DNA of 64,000 nucleotides from a virus: IMG/VR virus record IMGVR_UViG_3300030685_000016, positions 1-64,000 of that record; one strand, given 5' to 3'. This document shows, piece by piece, positions 14,768 through 27,305 of the stretch. Position 1 is the first letter of the stretch; every line of letters starts with the position of its first letter. The translations under genes and the position numbers were made by a program. The notes below the pieces were generated by a model. It made no database searches. It was not told the origin of the DNA and saw only the letters and a program-made list of their open reading frames with translations.

Positions 14768-15049
14768 CTATCGTCTGCCTATTAATACTAACTTACCTCC
14801 TTGACGTTGATAGGTTGGCTGTCCCTGGGCTTCTTGACCTTGTTGACCTTGTTGAGCAGCTCCTTGTAATAGTTGCATAATCATCTGTGCCAAAGCTGCA
14901 GCAGCCTCTGGTCCTAACTGTTGAACAATTTGTGTAGCCATTTGAGCTAATTGTTCTTGTGGATTACCTTGTCCACCTTGTCCACCTTGTGCTCCTTGTT
15001 CTGAAGCTGCAGGTGCTTCTCCACCTACTTGAAATTTTCTTACTTTCAT
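14768..15049 (-). CDS. Small Gln/Gly/Ala-rich virion-type protein
   Basis: 93 residues, start ATG at 15049, TAG stop. It begins MKVRKFQVGGEAP, the recurrent K-x-Q-x-GG motif. A Gly/Gln-rich stretch follows, then an amphipathic Gln/Ala helix (LAQMATQIVQQLG...ALAQMIMQLL) and a C-terminal RQGGKLVLIGRR with a second GG. No Trp. It is directly followed by a terminator, so it ends a transcription unit. Function unknown; composition and the GG motif link it to the neighbouring virion proteins. Confidence 0.75.
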   Translation of the reverse strand: MKVRKFQVGGEAPAASEQGAQGGQGGQGNPQEQLAQMATQIVQQLGPEAAAALAQMIMQLLQGAAQQGQQGQEAQGQPTYQRQGGKLVLIGRR

Positions 15050-15054
15050 TTTAA

Positions 15055-15648
15055 TTACTGATTTTTTGATTGTACATACTCAGGGTTATTAGTTTCCTGA
15101 ACTTTTAAAAATTTAAATACTCTCTTTCCTAGATTCTTATAATCATTCTCATTATTCGTCGTTGCAGCTTTCTTTGCAAACTTAATTAATATCTTTGTAT
15201 TAGCCCGAGAAAAAATTCTCTCTTCACCTTCTAATTCCATTTGAATTTCTCCACCTGAATTTAACACTAACATTTTATCTGGTTTAAGTTGTTTATGTTT
15301 TGGTTGAAACTCTAATTCATCTCCCACTTTAATACCAGAATTTTCATTAACTTCTAGTACATAATATGCATCTTGTTCTGTAAGGAGTTCTTCTGATAAT
15401 GGTACTCCATGTTGAACAGAGAGTACATTTAATTCATCACTTATAAAAACAATATCTAATGGAATTTTAGTATCTTTCATTCATATTCCATTTCCTTCCA
15501 TCATATCATCTTCTGAAAAAAGAAATAACATTCCTTCATCAGGAGCCAATTCAGTTTTTTCTTGTAATCCTTGCTCTTTATCTTCATCAGTTTGAGCAAG
15601 TTCTACTTTATAATATTTTCCCCCAATTAAAATATTTACTTTTTCCAT
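15055..15648 (-). CDS. DUF192 domain protein with C-terminal GEERIFSR segment
   Basis: 197 residues from ATG at 15648. Residues about 5-110 match DUF192: EQGLQ near the start, then FLFSEDD...GIWMKDTKIPLDIVFI and a later YVLEVNENSGIKVGD. The invariant Trp before MKDT is encoded by TGA at 15481, which is strong evidence for TGA=Trp. The C-terminal part carries LNSGGEIQME followed by EGEERIFSRANTKIL, a segment that looks like a separate module. The molecular function of DUF192 is not established. It overlaps the next upstream gene by 13 nt, so it sits in a tight operon of virion-type genes. Confidence 0.85.
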
Positions 15649-15887
15649 TCTGATAAAATATTTGAAATAACTTCTTTATAGTTCTGTACTAATACCCCGC
15701 CTTCTTTATGTTTTCATTTTTTTGCATTTTGTGCAAAAATTGCTCTTTTTCTTGTAAGAGAATTACTACTGTGTGTAAGAGTTTCTGTAGATTTACCTGT
15801 TCTTTCCTTTAAGGCAGTAAATTTTCCCTTATTTGCAGGATTAATATGTATACTTGTTCCTTCTTTAGCTTTTATTATATATTTCAT
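15636..15887 (-). CDS. Small basic conserved-looking protein
   Basis: 83 residues, ATG at 15887, TAA stop at 15636, overlapping the DUF192 gene start. It reads MKYIIKAKEGTSIHINPANKG..., then SLTRKRAIFAQNAKKWKHKEGG and a short tail. One Trp is TGA (in HKEGG-proximal KWKH) and one is TGG (SEWKK). It is too short for shape-based assignment. From memory, similar Lys/Arg-rich proteins with RAIFAQNAKKWKH-like ends occur near virion genes of crAss-like phages; role unknown. Confidence 0.7.
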
Positions 15888-15888
15888 A

Positions 15889-17241
15889 TTATATAGTATT
15901 AATAAGATTTGTATTATCCTGAGTATTCTCTAATAGTTCTTCTGTAACAAATTTACCACATTCAATACAAATTTGATCTTTTTCTTTTGGATCTTCTGTA
16001 TCATTAAACTGTGTAAAAAATTCTTCCATTTTATCGGTTGCTTCTTTGTGAAATATAATCTCATTCTTTTCAATTTCAGCATGTTGCTCTATTTTACCAT
16101 CTTCCACTGTAATCACTGGAATTCCCTTATTTGTAACTGCACTTCCTAAATCTCCATCATAATGATTTAAATTTTTATGTAATGCACCTTCGGGAATTAC
16201 ATTCATTTTTCCACCAATAGCATATTTAATAACCTCACCATCCATTGCTTGTCCTTCTTGAGCTTTAAATATTTTTTTCTTAACCTTATTCTTAAGATTT
16301 CTTAATTTTGCAGGATTAATCTTTGTTCCTAATTTTCCTGAGACAATTTGATTTTTATATGAATTGTTTAATCCAGAAGTTAATGCCTGTCTATTTTTTG
16401 AATTGATATCTTGCATAGAATTCATACCTGCTAAGGTATTATTTTTATCTAAATCAATTGCATTAGATTTTAAAGCATTAGTTGTATTTATTTTTTCTAT
16501 AGCAGCTCTTTTATTTGCTAATAATCCTTTTTTATTTCCAAATAATTTACTTATAAAATTAGTTACTCCCCCAATTTCTGTTGAAGCAATAGTTCTCTCT
16601 GCACTATATCCTTTTGTAACTTTAGCAGCTAAATCTGTATCAGAACCTTCTACTTTAGTTTTTGCTACTGCATTTAAAATTTTTAAAGGCAATAATGCAG
16701 TACTTCCTAAAGTTGAATTCATAATTTTATCACCGGTATTACTTGCATTATTAATTCCACCACCTATAGCATTAATACCTTTGTTTAATAATCCTGCAGC
16801 TTTCATTGTTCCACCAATAATAGTTCCATAACCTGGAATTGCTGATGCAGCATTTGCTGCCATATCTCATCCTGCATCAATTCCACCTGTTAATGGATCA
16901 TCTTGAGTTTTATCTGGAATCAATGAGGATAATAAATTGATTCCTTGTCCTACCAATGCTCCTTTTTGTTCTTTACCTATTCCTTTTCAAGAACTTTGTA
17001 AAGTACTCCCAAGACTCTTTTCAGTATTAGTTTCCCCATATTGATTTTTTTCTCATTGGGTAGAACCTATTGCAGGTGTTGGTATAAATTTTTGTATCAT
17101 TTGGTTAAATGAATTTTCTTTAGAGAAATTTTGAAATATTCCAGGAATTCTATTTATTTTAGAATTACCTGGAGTATTAAAATTAAGAACTGAATCAGAA
17201 GGAAATTCCTCTCATTTTCCTGTATATTGGTTAATTGGCAT
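15889..17241 (-). CDS. Virion protein with IPEGALH module
   Basis: 450 residues once TGA (16867, 16987, 17053, 17212) is Trp. The N-terminal half is low-complexity, followed by a Gly/Ala-rich membrane-like region (ASAIPGYGTIIGGTMKAAGLL). The C-terminal ~150 residues contain KFQ/GG-type motifs (FKAQEGQ, KYAIGGKMNVIPEGALH), then VTNKGIPVITVEDG and AEIEKNEIIFHKEATDKMEE. This IPEGALH...AEIE-EEIIF arrangement is, to my recollection, common in virion proteins of Bacteroidetes phages. Proposed internal or tail-associated virion protein; the membrane segment fits ejection but that is inference. Confidence 0.78.
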
Positions 17242-17252
17242 CGTAGTTAATT

Positions 17253-20200
17253 TTATGCATAACTAATTGTAAATAAAGTTCTTAAGGCATTAATAATAGA
17301 ATGTTTCTTTCCATCATATTTTACTCTTATTTTTATATATTTGTCTCTTATTCTCATTTCACTGATTTTTGAAAATCTTATTTCACCATCTTTTAAATAA
17401 GCATATCTTATTTTAATTGGCTGAATTTGTATATCTCAGGAATCTTCTACATAATGCATATTACCCTTAGTTCTACCATAATTTACAAAATCCTTTCCAT
17501 CTTGATTTGATAAAACTCTATCTTCTCCATTTCATGTATCATTTACTAATACAGTATCAGAAGTAAAATCTTCTCAAGCAATTGTGTCTAATAGACTTAC
17601 TGTTTTATCTTTAAGAACAAACGGTAATTTTAAAAATTTAAATGTTGAATAATCGGATGGATTAATTCAAGTTGGGACTGGAAATTCTGGATGATCTATT
17701 AAAATTTGTGAAATAAAGTTAGATAATAAATATCTATACCCATTTAAAACTTTATCTAAAGATGATTGATATAATACAGTATTAATCTTATATGAACCAT
17801 TTGATTCTAATGTATAAATAAAATCATCTTTTAATACTGGTGTATAAATTCCATCAATACTTGTAATACTATAATTATAAAGAGGTTCATCATTTAATCA
17901 ACTAATAACTTCTTTATAAGAATGTCAATCATATCCTTCTCCTACAATTTCAAAATTAAAAGAATCTGGTTTTGATTTATTTGAAATAATTTTTAAATTA
18001 TCAAATATTTTCTGAACTCCAGGAACTGCAGCCACAACAAATTCAAATTCGAATGGATGTTGTTCTTCATATCATACTGTATGTTTTATATTTGCAACCT
18101 CATCGGCAGTTCCTGCAAATCCATGTTTATATAATTTATTCTCTCCCTTTGAATGAATTTTAGTATTTGCAAAAGTATAAAAAATATTATTAATATTTTC
18201 CGAAAATTCCGGAAATCATGTATTTCTAGTTACTCAATGGTTTAAAAGCTCATTTCAACATAAATGTCATTGTTGTTTATTATAACTAAAAACAAATAAT
18301 ACATCTTGCTTAAAGGCATTATAATGAGATTTAATACTATAATTTTCAGGTTTATTTAAAACATCTGTAACTCTTAAATTTATATTATCATTTAAAAATT
18401 TCTGAATTTTCATATCTGAAATAGTTTCAAACTTATTTCCATTGGTTCTTCAAATTCTTTTACCAATAGTATCTAAACCATAAATATATTTAGGTGTAAA
18501 AACTATTGAATTAGCTCAAGTTGTTCCAAAAGTATTAGATAATACCTTTGGATTTTTTGGTAATACAGTTTCAGTATTAATATAAACATTTTCACCCTGA
18601 GCATTCATCATCATAGCACGTTCATTAACTGGAATCATTAAAACCCCATGTTCCATAACTGCTATCAATGTTCCATACCATTCTACTAAAGAAACTAGGG
18701 CACCATACTCCATTGTATAGTCTTGAAAATTCTGAGCCTTAAATACTCTATTGCCATTTTTAAATGCACCTTCTCTAAGTAATTCTGAATAGTAAATTCT
18801 ATTTGTAAAATTAGTTTTAATAAATGGAACATCTGGAATTTCAAAGTAATATCTATCTGATAATGAATGATTTATTCCATTGTTCATAACAGTAGACTCT
18901 GGTAATTTATTAGTAATTTTTGCTTCTTGTAATGGATGAAAACTGCGTTTCATTTTATGTATTGCCTCTTCTTGTGGTCTAGAAAAATCAATATCTCTCA
19001 TTGCAAGATTTATATTGCTACAAATTTTAAATGTTACTCAATGTCCTAAACCTACTGCATTTACATCTGGTCTATTAATCTTTTCAGAACCAAATGTTCC
19101 ATTAGCTTCTGAATATTTTTTGAATTTTTTACCATCTGGTAAACATAATCAGCTTAATGCAACCGAACCATCAGTTTTCTCATCAAGTCCACCATATGTA
19201 AATAAAGATAATAATTTTTTATATTCAAATTCAGTTCCTCCTGGTAAAGTACTTATTTCACCAGTACTATCTCCATTATTTGCCCTAATTAATCCCTGCA
19301 AAGCTCCCCCATTATTTATTGATATATGTTTAGAAGTTCTAACTTTAAAGTTCTTATATCAAGTATAAGGATCAACTATTTGATTATTTGTTGGTAATTC
19401 TGGATCTATAAAATTTCATAAGACTCTATGTGTATATGTGCTTATAAAACAATCCCCTCTATAATGAGTTGGAGATCCTCATTGCCCAATTTTATCTCAT
19501 GTTAGTCTGTCACCAATTGCCATGAATGGAGAAGAATCATTATATCTAATTCTAAAATAATTTTTTCAATTACTGAAATCATAATCTTTTTGAAATATAT
19601 TATAATGTTGTCCAAAGATAAGATTATTTGCACTACTTCCAAGAAAAGTATTAAATCCTCCTCTTATTTTTGTTGTACTATCTGATCATGTATTTTCTGA
19701 TGCAGTTGTTTTATCTAATGAATTAATATTACCTAAAATTGGATCTTCAAATTTTCAAGCAATTGTTGGATCACCAGCTTTAGAACAAAATTTACTATTA
19801 TCACCATTATTAATCAATTCAATTTCTGGTTCAACTAATAATAAATTTGTTGTAATAGTATCAGATGAAATGACATTATCCTTAATTAAATCTCCTAAGT
19901 TAAATAATGTTTGAGTATTTGCTCCATCATTAAAAATCTTTCCACCAGAACTATATTTAAACTTCTTTAAAATAAATTCTGAGGAATTAAAATAATTATT
20001 AAATATATCAGTTCTTACACAAGCCTCTGGACATAATAAGGCATTATTCTGTATATCTACAGGTTGTACCTCAAATAAACTCCTTCCTAAAATTGGATAA
20101 TTATGTAAATCTTTCTTTAAAAATGATTCTGAGAAAAATTTTCTTTGATTAGTTCCATTATTATTATATTGTCCAAAAATAATAGGAGTATATGATTTCT

Positions 20201-21659
20201 TAGTTGTTGCAATTCCAACTGCTTGTGTCAATAACGTAGGAATTCTTTTTTGCCTAACAAAGAAAAATCCTTTAGTTAAATCCCTTAATCCATAAGCCCC
20301 AGTAATTTTATTTTGATTTACTATATCATCCTGAAATTTAAATTTAAGTCCTATTGGTTTAATACTGTCTGCTCCATTAAAAACACTTTGATCTGAATTA
20401 ATTTTAAAAACTCCTTTAATATTTTCTAAATTTCCATCAATTCTTGAATTAGATTTTTCTAAAATAAAATCCTCACCAAAATTTAATTCATCCCCTCTCT
20501 CATAGTTATCAAATACAGTTATACTTGTAAGTTCTTTAATACCTCTTATATTGAATACTGGAGATAATGTATAATCTGGTAAAATATAAATAATTCCAAA
20601 ACGATATATATCTTCATCTCAATAACCTAATTTATAATAAATATTTTTTGTATTATAATATTCATAACCAATATCAGGATTATTTTCTGTATAAGAAGCA
20701 CTTAAGTTTCCAATAGTTTCATCATATGACAATTCTGGAGTAATAAACAAACTATATTTTTCTAAAATTTTAAATAGTTCATAACTTTTAGTAATATTTC
20801 CAACAAAAGTTAAATTTTGACAATTTGTATTAGTCTCTGCTGAATCAAAATTAGCATATTGAATATTTATTTCAGAATTATCTATTTCAACATGATTTTC
20901 AAAACCTGTAATAGTCAATTCTGTAGAAATTCCTCTGATTTTAAATTTATCAGTAATTTTATAACTTTTTAATTGATCTATTAAATTATTTCCTGAATGT
21001 TTAGTATAATAAATATTAATATAATCATAGGCTAAATCAAGATTATTAATTTGGAATTTAATAACTTTATCACTAACTTCATCCATTTGTCCTCCTCTTA
21101 TAGAAGATGGATGATTTACTGCCCCAATATGACAAACAACTTTACCTGATTCAGATATAAAATCTGATTCATTTCCATCACTGTCAGCTAATTTAAAATA
21201 AAAATTATAACTCCCCACTGGTAAATTACCTCCACTTTCAATACCTTTAAAATCTAATGTTATTATTGATCTAACAGTTTTAACTAATCCTGCTTCAATT
21301 TTGAAATTTTCTTCAGTATATATATTGGTATCTAAATTTCCTTTTCTATCCCCAATTTTATAAGTATTTGAATCTACTAAATAAAATCTAGAATTTATTA
21401 TCTTTAATGGATTCTTTTTATCATTAATTATTAAATTTACTGAATCATCATATGAAGGTTCTGTATCTATAATTAAAGGTGAGTTAATATCAATACCTGC
21501 AGAGAATGCATTTAAAGATAAACTTACTAAGTCTATGGTTCCATCAGTTGTTAAAACCTTTAAATTTTGTAAAGGTTTATATTGATATAGTAATTTTCCA
21601 TCTTCAGGAAAAGCATGTATCGTATTATTTATTTGTATTGATATTAATGGTAAACTCAT
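17253..21659 (-). CDS. Large tail/baseplate-like structural protein
   Basis: 1,468 residues in one frame with TGA=Trp; TGA codons are especially dense in 17.2-19.8 kb. Start ATG at 21659, stop TAA at 17253 (a second TAA follows at 17247). The sequence is beta-rich, with a segment around GSYNFYFKLADSDGNESDFI that resembles fibronectin-like folds and a nearby SSIRGGQMD. No enzyme motif is visible. It follows the stabilization-type protein in the tail block, so a tail hub, baseplate or muzzle role is likely but not shown. Confidence 0.78.
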
Positions 21660-21669
21660 TATTTATAAT

Positions 21670-23712
21670 TTAGTAATTGCTGCAGGCTGTATTTTCAAAA
21701 CAATTTTGTCCACTTGCATAAGTGTCAATCGGTAATAACATATATAATCCATTATATGAAAAAGTTGGTTCAGATAAAGAACAAATTCCAAGCATTAATT
21801 TTCCATCTTGATTACTTATATTATCAAATTGATTAAAAGGAGCTGTAATTTCATGAATTTCATTTGGAGGTAAATATGAAATACATAATGGATAATTATT
21901 TGAATAAAGTATATCTAAAGGTATTAGTATAGTTCAGCATATTCCCAATCCACTATTAGGATCAGTAGTTGTTGGTATTTCTTGACAATATTGAGAAGGA
22001 GCTAAAACTATTTGCTGTTGAAATAATTGAAGAATATATTCATCAATATTAGTATTTAATGGTTCAACTATTAAAGCTTTATTATTTTCCCCAATTGTAA
22101 AATAATTAATAATTGTTGGTGTTCCAAAAGCTTCTGCGTATGAATTATTTAAACCATTAAGTAAAAATATATATGCATTACTTATATCTGTAACTTTTAA
22201 TTCATAATCTAAGAATTCTCCATTATTATTTTGTAGTCAATATTCTTGATATAACATATTTCCATTAATACAAATATCATTCTGTGGAATAAATTTTATA
22301 TTATCATAACTTGTATTTATTAGAATAGATCCATGAATTGTATATTTATCTAAAAATTCTTTAGGTAAATCATCTTCTGTATATTCATCACTAAAGCCTT
22401 CTAATGAAAGAATAGGTGTTATAACATATTCTAATAGTTTGTTATTATAATTTGTTCCACTAATATTATAAATAATGTAAGATGCTAAATTATCTGTAAA
22501 CTCCACATTTCATTCATCATATATTTCTGTAGATTTATCTAAATATATTTTAACTTTGGCTTTAGTTATTTTAACATCTCCAGTTACTAAATTAATAGAT
22601 TTTTGAGCAATTCCTTGTAAAGTTAAACTAAATGAATAATAATTTTGTGGAACTAATGTTTCAGTAGTAAATTCATCAGTCGTTAATTCCTCAGTAGTGG
22701 TTGGATCAGTTGTAGATAATACATCAGTAGTAGTTGGTAATACAGTAGTTAGTAATATTGGGATATGAGGATCTCCAACAAATTCTGAAAGATTAATTGT
22801 TGGAACATCAATAACTTTAAATATCTTTAAATCTTCTATTTCTAATGATAAAGCTAATTTTCCTTTATATTGAGAAGGACAGTAATATCTAAAATTATTA
22901 TCATTAAATCAATATTCTCCAACATTAATCTGAAAATTTTTATAATGGTTATACTTTAATCAAATATCTTGAGTTAAATCTAAATATCCATTATTTAATT
23001 GATGATATAATTTTACTCTATAAAATTTAGGAACAAAAGTAATTTCTGAATAATCTACAATACCTTGTGAAATATTTTCAGTATGTATAGTTAAACTATT
23101 ATTAAAAATAATATATCTTCCTGTTTTAAAATCAGTTGTATTAATAACACTATATTTATATAGATCTGGAGTTACAATGGTTCCATAATAACTTTTACTA
23201 TCAGAAGCTTCTGGTGAAGGATAACTTCCAAATTCTATTATTCCAAACCTATTATTATAATCCTCTTCCGTACCAATGATATCTCAATACTTATTAGATT
23301 CTTCTGGTAATTTAGGTAAAGTATTATTAAAATAATCTTTTCTCTGATAAAAAATTTTAATATCGGATCATACTGGCTTTGAATATACTAAATCATCTTT
23401 TATATATGAAACACTTTGATTTCATTCTAGTATATTATTAATATTTATATCTGGTAATTTTCGTGAAGCTATATATAAAACTCCACCAAATTCTTTCATT
23501 CCTAATGGTTGAAATCCTTCAGTTAAGTGAACGACTCCATCTACTGTTTGTATTGGAGCATTACCTGCATCATTTTGTAGACTTAATTCATCACCATTAA
23601 AAGTGATAAAAGTTGCATTTACTGCATCTGTTAGGACATTATTAGGAGTTGTAAGGGGATTTAAGTCAAATACAAGCCCTTTATCAAAAGTATTAACTGA
23701 TTCCTTTTTCAT
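21670..23712 (-). CDS. crAss-type tail stabilization protein
   Basis: 680 residues with TGA=Trp. The N-terminus is the most recognisable part: NTFDKGLVFDLNPLTTPNNV, NATFITFNGDELSLQNDAGN and then GFQPLGMKEFGGVLYIASR. This pattern is typical of the conserved crAss-like protein annotated as stabilization protein, part of the tail or portal-proximal structure. A Thr-rich stretch (22.68-22.76 kb; TTVLPTTTDVLSTTDPTTT) interrupts the middle, resembling the mucin-like linkers of the 40-47 kb adhesins. The start overlaps the upstream gene end by 20 nt. Confidence 0.85.
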
Positions 23713-24724
23713 ATTCTTTTATTAATTCTTGTCATGTTTTATTTGAAGGAATAAATTTTAAATCTCTTACTTCTCCTAAATATTCTAAATTTCTTAATTT
23801 TAATTTTGGTGCCCAAAAAGCCCAACCTTTAAAAGTATCTCTTTTAAATCTAAATATATATAAATGATTTGATTTATATCTTAATTCTTCCTGAATTTTT
23901 CTTGGTATGATATTTACAAAATGAGTAATTTTTCTTGCAACTTTATTTGTTTCACATCATTCCTGAAAAAGTCTATCATTTAAACCAATATAATAATATC
24001 CATCAAAATCCTTTCTTTCTCATTGTGCAATTTTTCTTAGCTTCTTATCTCTTCTAATACTATATTGTTTTATTTGATAAGGTATATTTAAAGATAAAGC
24101 CCCAATATATGCAACACAATCAATATATTTTTTGGTATTAATAGAAATAGCACATCCATATTTTATTGAAGAATACATTCTTCTAAATCCATGCATTAAA
24201 ATCTTTTTTAATTCTTTTAATGTTAATTCTGTGAATTTTTCATGGACTTCTGGTAAAATATCATTTATGGTCAAATCTTTTATTGTATAAAATTTTTCTC
24301 CTGAATTTATTTTATCCAAAAATTTCTGTTTTAAGGCACCTCCGAGATACACAGGATAAGATTTTTGATATGCCTTAGCCTTGTAATAGTACTTGATAAA
24401 ATAACCCGTAAAATCAGATTCTACAAAATCAATTTCAGAAAAACGACCACATTGTCTTTGTTTCACAAACTGATCTTCTAGAACAATTTCAAAATCAAGA
24501 TAACCCTCAACAGAATATGGGATCAAAAATCTTACTTTTTCATCAATCATTTTATTAATAATTAATCCAAAACAGTATTTAAATGGATCAGCTACTGCAT
24601 CAGCATAACTATTGGTAGATCCATATAATTTAATAAATCATGCTCATTTTTTATCAGTTACTTTATTTGTTGGATTTGTATATAACTCTTCACAAGTTAG
24701 TCCATGATTAAAAAATATTCTCAT
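23693..24724 (-). CDS. Structural (tail/connector region) protein
   Basis: 343 residues. I use ATG at 24724 rather than the internal ATG at 24550, because the frame is open upstream with TGA=Trp (DKKWAWFIKL) and that ATG overlaps the previous stop as TAATG. The sequence is basic and mixed alpha/beta, without a recognised motif, ending WQELIKEYEKGIS. It lies between ring-like proteins and the stabilization protein, so it probably belongs to the neck or tail. Confidence 0.75.
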
Positions 24725-25428
24725 TAACGAACAGGCTTATAACTCTTTCCAAATCGTTTTCTATCCCAAGAACTGGATACATTAAGTATCTCATCCATTT
24801 CGTTTTGATTAATATATTCTGGAATTCTTGCTTGAGAACACAAACTTTTTCATTTTTGTTCTAATATTTGAGCTAATTGCATTAAATTTCTATCTCTTGA
24901 AACTAATGCATTTTTAAAAGTATTTGTATATGCAAGAAAAGCTGATATTGCATCTAATTCTTTTACATTTAAATAAGGTAAACCTTCTTCATCTGCAATT
25001 ACTCCTTTATATAAAATATGTACACTACGAAAGTTATCAGATAAAAATATTTTTTGTCCTTCTTGTCTATATTTAATATATTTACCAGAAGAATATAATG
25101 TTCCAGTATTATATTTTCTAGATTCAATATAACTCTCAATTCATCCACTTTGTGAATTTCCTGGTAATAATTGATTAGAAGTTTTTTGATAATCTTCATA
25201 ATCTGCTGTAACTGCCTCAATTATATCTACATTACATGGAAGATCTACATAATAATTTCCAGATAAATCTTTAATAGGTTCTGTTATATATTTATATAAT
25301 CTTGTTTGTTTATTTCCTATTCTATCTCATCCAATTAAACCAATTGATTCAAATTCATCTGGATTAAGTTCTAATCCATATAACTCCCTAGCTTGTGTGT
25401 AAGCTGTATTAAAATTATAACTTGTCAT
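24724..25428 (-). CDS. Ring/connector-like structural protein
   Basis: 234 residues from ATG at 25428 (MTSYNFNTAYTQARELYGLELNP...) to TAA at 24724, with several TGA-encoded Trp (e.g. IGWDRIGN and SGWIESY). Predicted mostly helical. It fits the size and position of crAss ring (head-tail connector) proteins downstream of the capsid gene, but I cannot assign which ring. Confidence 0.75.
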
Positions 25429-25430
25429 TA

Positions 25431-26099
25431 TTAACGTGGTGTTTGATCATTGGGGTGAGGTTGTGCTACTAAACTTCTATAATATCTAATTTTCTTTTCA
25501 GTTAATCTCTTTTTAACCTCGGCAGAAATAAAAGATAAATTATCTACTTCTTCTGAAGTACAACATTTATATTCTGCTAACTGTCTTGGATCTTTAAAAA
25601 TTGCAATAACCGAAACTTTTTTTAACATAGGTGCATTATAAATTCATGCATCATACATATTATGATCATTTGGGGTAGGTTCTACATAAACATATGGTTT
25701 ATCAAATCCTCTTCTTAGATATTTATGATACTGAAAGGCAGTATTAGTATATATCTTTAATTGTATTTCTCTATCTATTGATCCAATAAACTCAATTGCC
25801 TCACTTTGAAGATCATTAATCGTCTGAGGCATTTCAAAGTGTAATTGTGGAGTAGTAAATGAATCTGTACTACAGGGACATTTATCCAAAGATTCACAAT
25901 TCACATCAATACAATTAATTGACATTAATAAATCATTTCTTGGGACAAGATTTTTTAAAGAATATTCTTTTATAACCTGTAATCTTTCATCTACTATATC
26001 ATCCATTAATTGATCAAGTGAGATACTAGGTGTTCCTGTAAGTCCACTTAATCCACCTACTATATCATTGTATATTGCGGAAGCTAATTTTCTTATCAT
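25431..26099 (-). CDS. Ring/connector-like structural protein
   Basis: 222 residues. With the standard code this would be two pieces (25644-26099 and 25431-25628); they are one frame joined by a TGA Trp at 25644 (MYDAWIYNAPM). The centre has NCIDVNCESLDKCPCST, a Cys cluster that might bind metal or form disulfides. It belongs to the connector block between the auxiliary capsid-type gene and the stabilization protein; the exact role is inferred from order. Confidence 0.75.
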
Positions 26100-26114
26100 A
26101 TATAATTTCTTAAA

Positions 26115-26145
26115 CTAAAAAAGGCGACGGTATATCCGCCGCCTT
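26115..26145 (-). terminator. Rho-independent terminator
   Basis: On the minus strand AAGGCGGCGG-ATATA-CCGTCGCCTT is a 10-bp stem (one G-U pair) followed by TTTTTT. It sits just after the Ig-like structural gene and before the ring-protein genes. It is the most GC-rich hairpin in this stretch. Confidence 0.85.
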
Positions 26146-26168
26146 AATTAGACCATATTTATTTAAAA

Positions 26169-27269
26169 CTAAGCTTGAACTGTATAAGTAATGCTTGCAG
26201 TATTACCAACTGCATCAGTAACAGTAACAATTGCTGCACCTGTTCCTGTAACTCCATCAGTAGTAACTAATCCAGTAGCATTAACAGTTGCTCTTGTAGG
26301 TTGATCAGATACAAATGTAATTGCTCCAATTGCACCAGTAACAACCATTTGATCTGCAGTATTATCTGAAGTATCTAATGTAGCTGTTGTAGTAACAACT
26401 GCGGTTAATTTATAAGGTGTTGTTAAAGATAATTTATCTAATTCAGTTTCAAAATCAGAGACAAGATCCGCTTTTACCCAAAATACATGAGTTGTAATTG
26501 ATGTTGCACCAGAAACAATTCCATCTTGTCCATCTTTAGTTTTAGAATAACGAAGTGTATATTCTGTATAATTACCTCCAAGAATTGGACGTTCTTCTTT
26601 ACTAATACCAAAAGCACGAACATTTTCAGCAGTTGGAAGAACAACTTGTCTCATCATCCATGCATCATCACCAAAAGCAATAATTCCATTAGTAGTAACA
26701 GCACCAGTAGCTATTGTAGTAAACTCTGGTTGAATAATACTATTTGGAGAAGCAACTTCAATTGAAGCAGTAATTGCTGCAAATCTTTGAGATGTGTCTT
26801 TAGCTGTTAATGTAATTTCAGCTGAATTTGCTGAAGCAATTATATAACTATGTCCAAATCTATTTTTTAAGGTATTTAAAGCAGAAACTAAAGAAGCAGC
26901 ATCATTAGCTGCATTATTTGTTGCTAAAATTTCAACTGTAACTGGTTTTTTGAAATCTAAAGAATAGTTTACATATTCTGATAGTGTTGATTGAGAAAGT
27001 TTAAGATCAATATTTAATCTTAAAATAAGTCCAGCAGCAACTTGAGTAATTGTAATCTTTGCAACCTCTTTAACACCAGCTTGGTAAGGTCTTTTATGTA
27101 AAGCAACAATATTTGCTTTTTTGAAGGTACCTACTTTTGCAACGAAAAGTTGAGTAGCAGAACCAACATATTTATCTACAGCGGCACCATTGCTGTCAAG
27201 CAAAGCATTACCATCATAATCTACCGCATATTGCGAATTAATAACATTAGTTGTCGTAAATTGATACAT
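26169..27269 (-). CDS. Structural protein with C-terminal Ig-like domain
   Basis: 366 residues, TAG stop. The N-terminal ~270 residues form a beta-rich domain starting MYQFTTTNVINSQYAVDYDG. The C-terminal ~80 residues (TLDTSDNTADQMVVTGAIG... PTRATVNATGLVTTDG...AIVTVTDAVGNTASITYTV) resemble a bacterial Ig-like (Big_2) repeat of the kind found on capsid and tail surfaces. Its two Trp are both TGG. It is followed by a strong terminator, which fits high expression. Auxiliary capsid or tail-tube-like protein is the likely role; the choice is uncertain. Confidence 0.78.
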   Translation of the reverse strand: MYQFTTTNVINSQYAVDYDGNALLDSNGAAVDKYVGSATQLFVAKVGTFKKANIVALHKRPYQAGVKEVAKITITQVAAGLILRLNIDLKLSQSTLSEYVNYSLDFKKPVTVEILATNNAANDAASLVSALNTLKNRFGHSYIIASANSAEITLTAKDTSQRFAAITASIEVASPNSIIQPEFTTIATGAVTTNGIIAFGDDAWMMRQVVLPTAENVRAFGISKEERPILGGNYTEYTLRYSKTKDGQDGIVSGATSITTHVFWVKADLVSDFETELDKLSLTTPYKLTAVVTTTATLDTSDNTADQMVVTGAIGAITFVSDQPTRATVNATGLVTTDGVTGTGAAIVTVTDAVGNTASITYTVQA

Positions 27270-27305
27270 GTTATAAAATATTTATTTTTTTATTTAAAGA
27301 GTTAT

